A stretch of 64,000 nucleotides of DNA, from positions 62,001 to 126,000 of the forward strand of contig CAZYAZ010000002.1 of NCBI GenBank assembly GCA_964646205.1, written 5' to 3'. The stretch is from UBA8437 sp964646205. GTDB lineage: Bacteria; Planctomycetota; Planctomycetia; Planctomycetales; Planctomycetaceae. The notes beneath the pieces are model-generated. The model saw only the letters and a list, made by a program, of their open reading frames with translations, did no database searches and was not told the DNA's origin. Of this stretch, positions 62,282 through 64,000 are shown piece after piece. The stretch's first letter is position 1; each line of letters begins with the position of its first letter. Both the position numbers and the translations under genes were made by a program.

Positions 62282-63346
62282 ATGGTGGTCACCGAGCGTC
62301 GCTGTTTGCACGATCCCCTGCAGTGCATCATCCCTCCTCACATGCTCGAGCGACTGGCCGGATCGAGTGATCCGGCCGTGGCCGGGCCGGCCCGCGAATC
62401 GATGCTGCAATCGATCCGGACGCGGGCGTTTCGCGAGGCGAGCCGCCTGGATTCCGATTGGCCTGCCAGGGCCACTCCACGCGACCGCAAGCACCGGATG
62501 GTGTATGACGCCGGTGGCTCGTTCGACTTGCCGGGTCGCCTGGTGCGGGCCGAGGGCGACGCGGACACCGGTGACATGGCGGTGCGGGAAGCCTACCGGT
62601 ACACCGGCAGCGTGTGGGACTACTTCAAGAAGGTCCACAATCGCAATTCGCTCGACGATCGGGGAATGACTCTCACCTGCTGCGTCCACGTCGGTCGCAA
62701 CTACAGCAATGCGTTCTGGGATGGATCGCGGATGGGGTTTGGTGACGGTGATGGAATATTGTTTCGGCGATTCACCAGGTCGATCGAGGTGGTGGCTCAC
62801 GAGTTGGCTCACGGGGTCATCGCGTTCTCCAGCGACCTGAGGTATTTCGGTGAGTCCGGTGCGCTGAACGAGCACTTCGGCGATGTCCTGGGTGTGCTGG
62901 TCCGGCAGTGGAAACGGAAGCAGGAGGTGTCCTCGGCGGACTGGACGATTGGCAGCGAACTGTTGGTTCGCGCACCGACCCGCCGCGCGTTGCGCGACCT
63001 GTCGGCACCGGGCACCGCCTACCGGGACGATCCGTTCCTGGGCGACGACCCCCAGCCGGCTCACTGGGACGATCGTTACCGGGGCGATGCCGACAATGGT
63101 GGCGTGCACATCAACTCGGGTATCCCCAATCACGCCTTCTATCGCGCGTCACTTGAACTGGGGGGGTTCGCCTGGGAAACGCTCGGTGAAGCCTGGTACC
63201 AGGCCCTGCACCTGTTGAAGCGCGACAGTCGGTTCCAGGACTGTGCCGAGGTGACCGAGCGGGAAACAGCACGGCAATACGGTGTGCGGAGTCGTGAAGT
63301 GCGGAGCGTGAGGAGGGGATGGCGGGCGGTGGGGATTGTCGTATGA
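62282..63346 (+). CDS. M4 (thermolysin-like) metalloprotease, protealysin type
   Basis: A 354-residue zinc protease. The zinc motif is H173-E-L-A-H177 in VVAHELAHGVI, the third ligand is E197 in GALNEHFGD, and the transition-state His is in GGVHINSGIPNHAFY near 277. The short N-terminal stretch CIIPPHMLERLA is like the protealysin propeptide, and there is no signal peptide, unlike classical thermolysins. The gene lies 139 bp after the ASPIC gene. Protealysin-type enzymes are mostly intracellular or non-classically released. Confidence 0.92.
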   Translation: MVVTERRCLHDPLQCIIPPHMLERLAGSSDPAVAGPARESMLQSIRTRAFREASRLDSDWPARATPRDRKHRMVYDAGGSFDLPGRLVRAEGDADTGDMAVREAYRYTGSVWDYFKKVHNRNSLDDRGMTLTCCVHVGRNYSNAFWDGSRMGFGDGDGILFRRFTRSIEVVAHELAHGVIAFSSDLRYFGESGALNEHFGDVLGVLVRQWKRKQEVSSADWTIGSELLVRAPTRRALRDLSAPGTAYRDDPFLGDDPQPAHWDDRYRGDADNGGVHINSGIPNHAFYRASLELGGFAWETLGEAWYQALHLLKRDSRFQDCAEVTERETARQYGVRSREVRSVRRGWRAVGIVV

Positions 63347-63388
63347 TGGGGCCGTCTGGGAATAGTTCCTGCTGCTGAAGGGTTCGGT

Positions 63389-64000
63389 ATGCGATTCGAT
63401 GCGACACGCGGTGCGGTGCTCGTCCTGTTCTCTGGCCTGCTGGTCGTGGTGACAGGTTGCGGTGGCGAGACAAGCGAACCGGTGGCCGATGTCGACGATT
63501 TGGCCAAACTGGATCCCGCTCCACAATTTGACCCCGTCACACCTGGTGGTGAGACGGCCGGTGGCGAGACGGTCGTCCCACCTGTCGCGGTTCCCAAAGC
63601 GACGCCCAAGAAGAAAGTCCCCAAGAAGGGCAAGGACGAGGGGTTCGACGAGGAATTGCCGATGATTCCCGTTGAACAGGCCGGGGCCATGGTTGCGCTG
63701 GAGGCGGTTGGAGCCGAAGTGAAACTGGATTTTCGCGATCGCATTATCGACGTCGATCTGAAGGGGGCCGAATTCGACGACAAGTCCGCCATCCACCTGT
63801 CGGTACTCAAGGATGTGCGGTCGATCAATCTTTCAGAAACCAAGATCACCGATGCCGGATTGGTCCATCTCTCCAAGCTTCCCAACCTGCGTCGCTTGTT
63901 CCTGTACGGCACCGACGTGACCGACAAGGGTCTTCCGCACCTCAAGGGCCTGGTGAGTCTCGAGAACCTCTGCCTGGATGAAACCCGTGTCAGTGACGAG
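63389..64000 (+). CDS. Leucine-rich-repeat lipoprotein, truncated by the window end
   Basis: The first 204 codons of a lipoprotein, open at the window edge. It begins MRFDATRGAVLVLFSGLLVVV with the lipobox VTGC and Cys24 as lipidation site. A Thr/Pro/Lys-rich linker (residues 25-95) leads to leucine-rich repeats: KDVRSINLSETKITDAGLVH, LPNLRRLFLYGTDVTDKGLPH, and GLVSLENLCLDETRVSDE. The LxxLxLxxTxVTDxGL pattern is the GALA/RNI-like repeat common in planctomycete proteins. The start has a GGGTTC-like spacing but no strong ribosome-binding site. The full length is unknown. Confidence 0.85.
   Translation, partial: MRFDATRGAVLVLFSGLLVVVTGCGGETSEPVADVDDLAKLDPAPQFDPVTPGGETAGGETVVPPVAVPKATPKKKVPKKGKDEGFDEELPMIPVEQAGAMVALEAVGAEVKLDFRDRIIDVDLKGAEFDDKSAIHLSVLKDVRSINLSETKITDAGLVHLSKLPNLRRLFLYGTDVTDKGLPHLKGLVSLENLCLDETRVSDE

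Overview
The window looks like part of a planctomycete chromosome. It is GC-rich. It carries four DUF1501 proteins with Tat-type leaders, one DUF1549/DUF1553 protein with a CxxCH motif, two formylglycine-type sulfatases, PQQ-like propellers, SMP-30/gluconolactonase proteins, an ASPIC/FG-GAP protein and a leucine-rich-repeat lipoprotein, a mixture typical of Planctomycetes. No rRNA, CRISPR array, insertion sequence or phage module was recognised. Two 100-N runs (13004-13103 and 41286-41385) are scaffold gaps, and each falls inside a tandem repeat within a gene.

Layout. 184-3121 (minus): DUF1501 protein and sialate O-acetylesterase. 3204-12017 (minus): replication block, transcribed as moxR-type ATPase, tartrate/D-malate-type dehydrogenase, cysteine desulfurase, a short dnaA, dnaN, a dciA-like gene (where recF often lies) and gyrB. 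The 325-bp dnaA-dnaN spacer has DnaA-box-like motifs and is the best oriC candidate. 12156-25167: exonuclease, four secreted-protein families (DUF1501, sulfatase-PQQ fusion, esterase, DUF1549/1553) and an SDR. 25227-35894 (minus): a long co-directional run with YfhO-type membrane protein, toroid-fold protein, MFS, Gfo/Idh/MocA oxidoreductase, sialidase, SMP-30 lactonase, galactonate-dehydratase-type enolase and a second MFS. Several of these genes overlap by 4 bp, consistent with a sugar or sugar-acid catabolic operon. 36015-45605: SMP-30 protein with three Cys-rich modules, a Na+/solute symporter plus tiny partner, PQQ protein, EF-hand protein, intradiol dioxygenase, a thioredoxin-like gene with an in-frame TGA, another enolase-superfamily enzyme and a putative envelope protein. 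45667-53940: cytoplasmic sulfatase, a second thioredoxin-like gene with an in-frame TGA, two beta-propeller lactonase-type proteins, Zn-alcohol dehydrogenase, 2-hydroxyacid dehydrogenase and truD. 53951-59148 (minus): small symporter subunit, SSS symporter, amidohydrolase, D-threonine-aldolase-like PLP enzyme and RecA/KaiC-like ATPase. 59297-64000 (plus): proC, HD hydrolase, ASPIC protein, M4 protease and the start of an LRR lipoprotein.

Main discovery. Two unrelated thioredoxin-like genes (42362-43327 and 47124-48149, both minus) are each interrupted by one in-frame TGA at the place of the redox site. One reads U-P-K-C, a classic selenocysteine-for-cysteine redox motif. Each TGA is followed, at bacterial SECIS distance, by a stem-loop with GU in its loop. 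Conventional gene calling would break both into fragments. The simplest reading is that this organism decodes UGA as selenocysteine and that these are two exported selenoproteins. No selA, selB, selC or selD gene is visible in the window, so this rests on sequence pattern alone.
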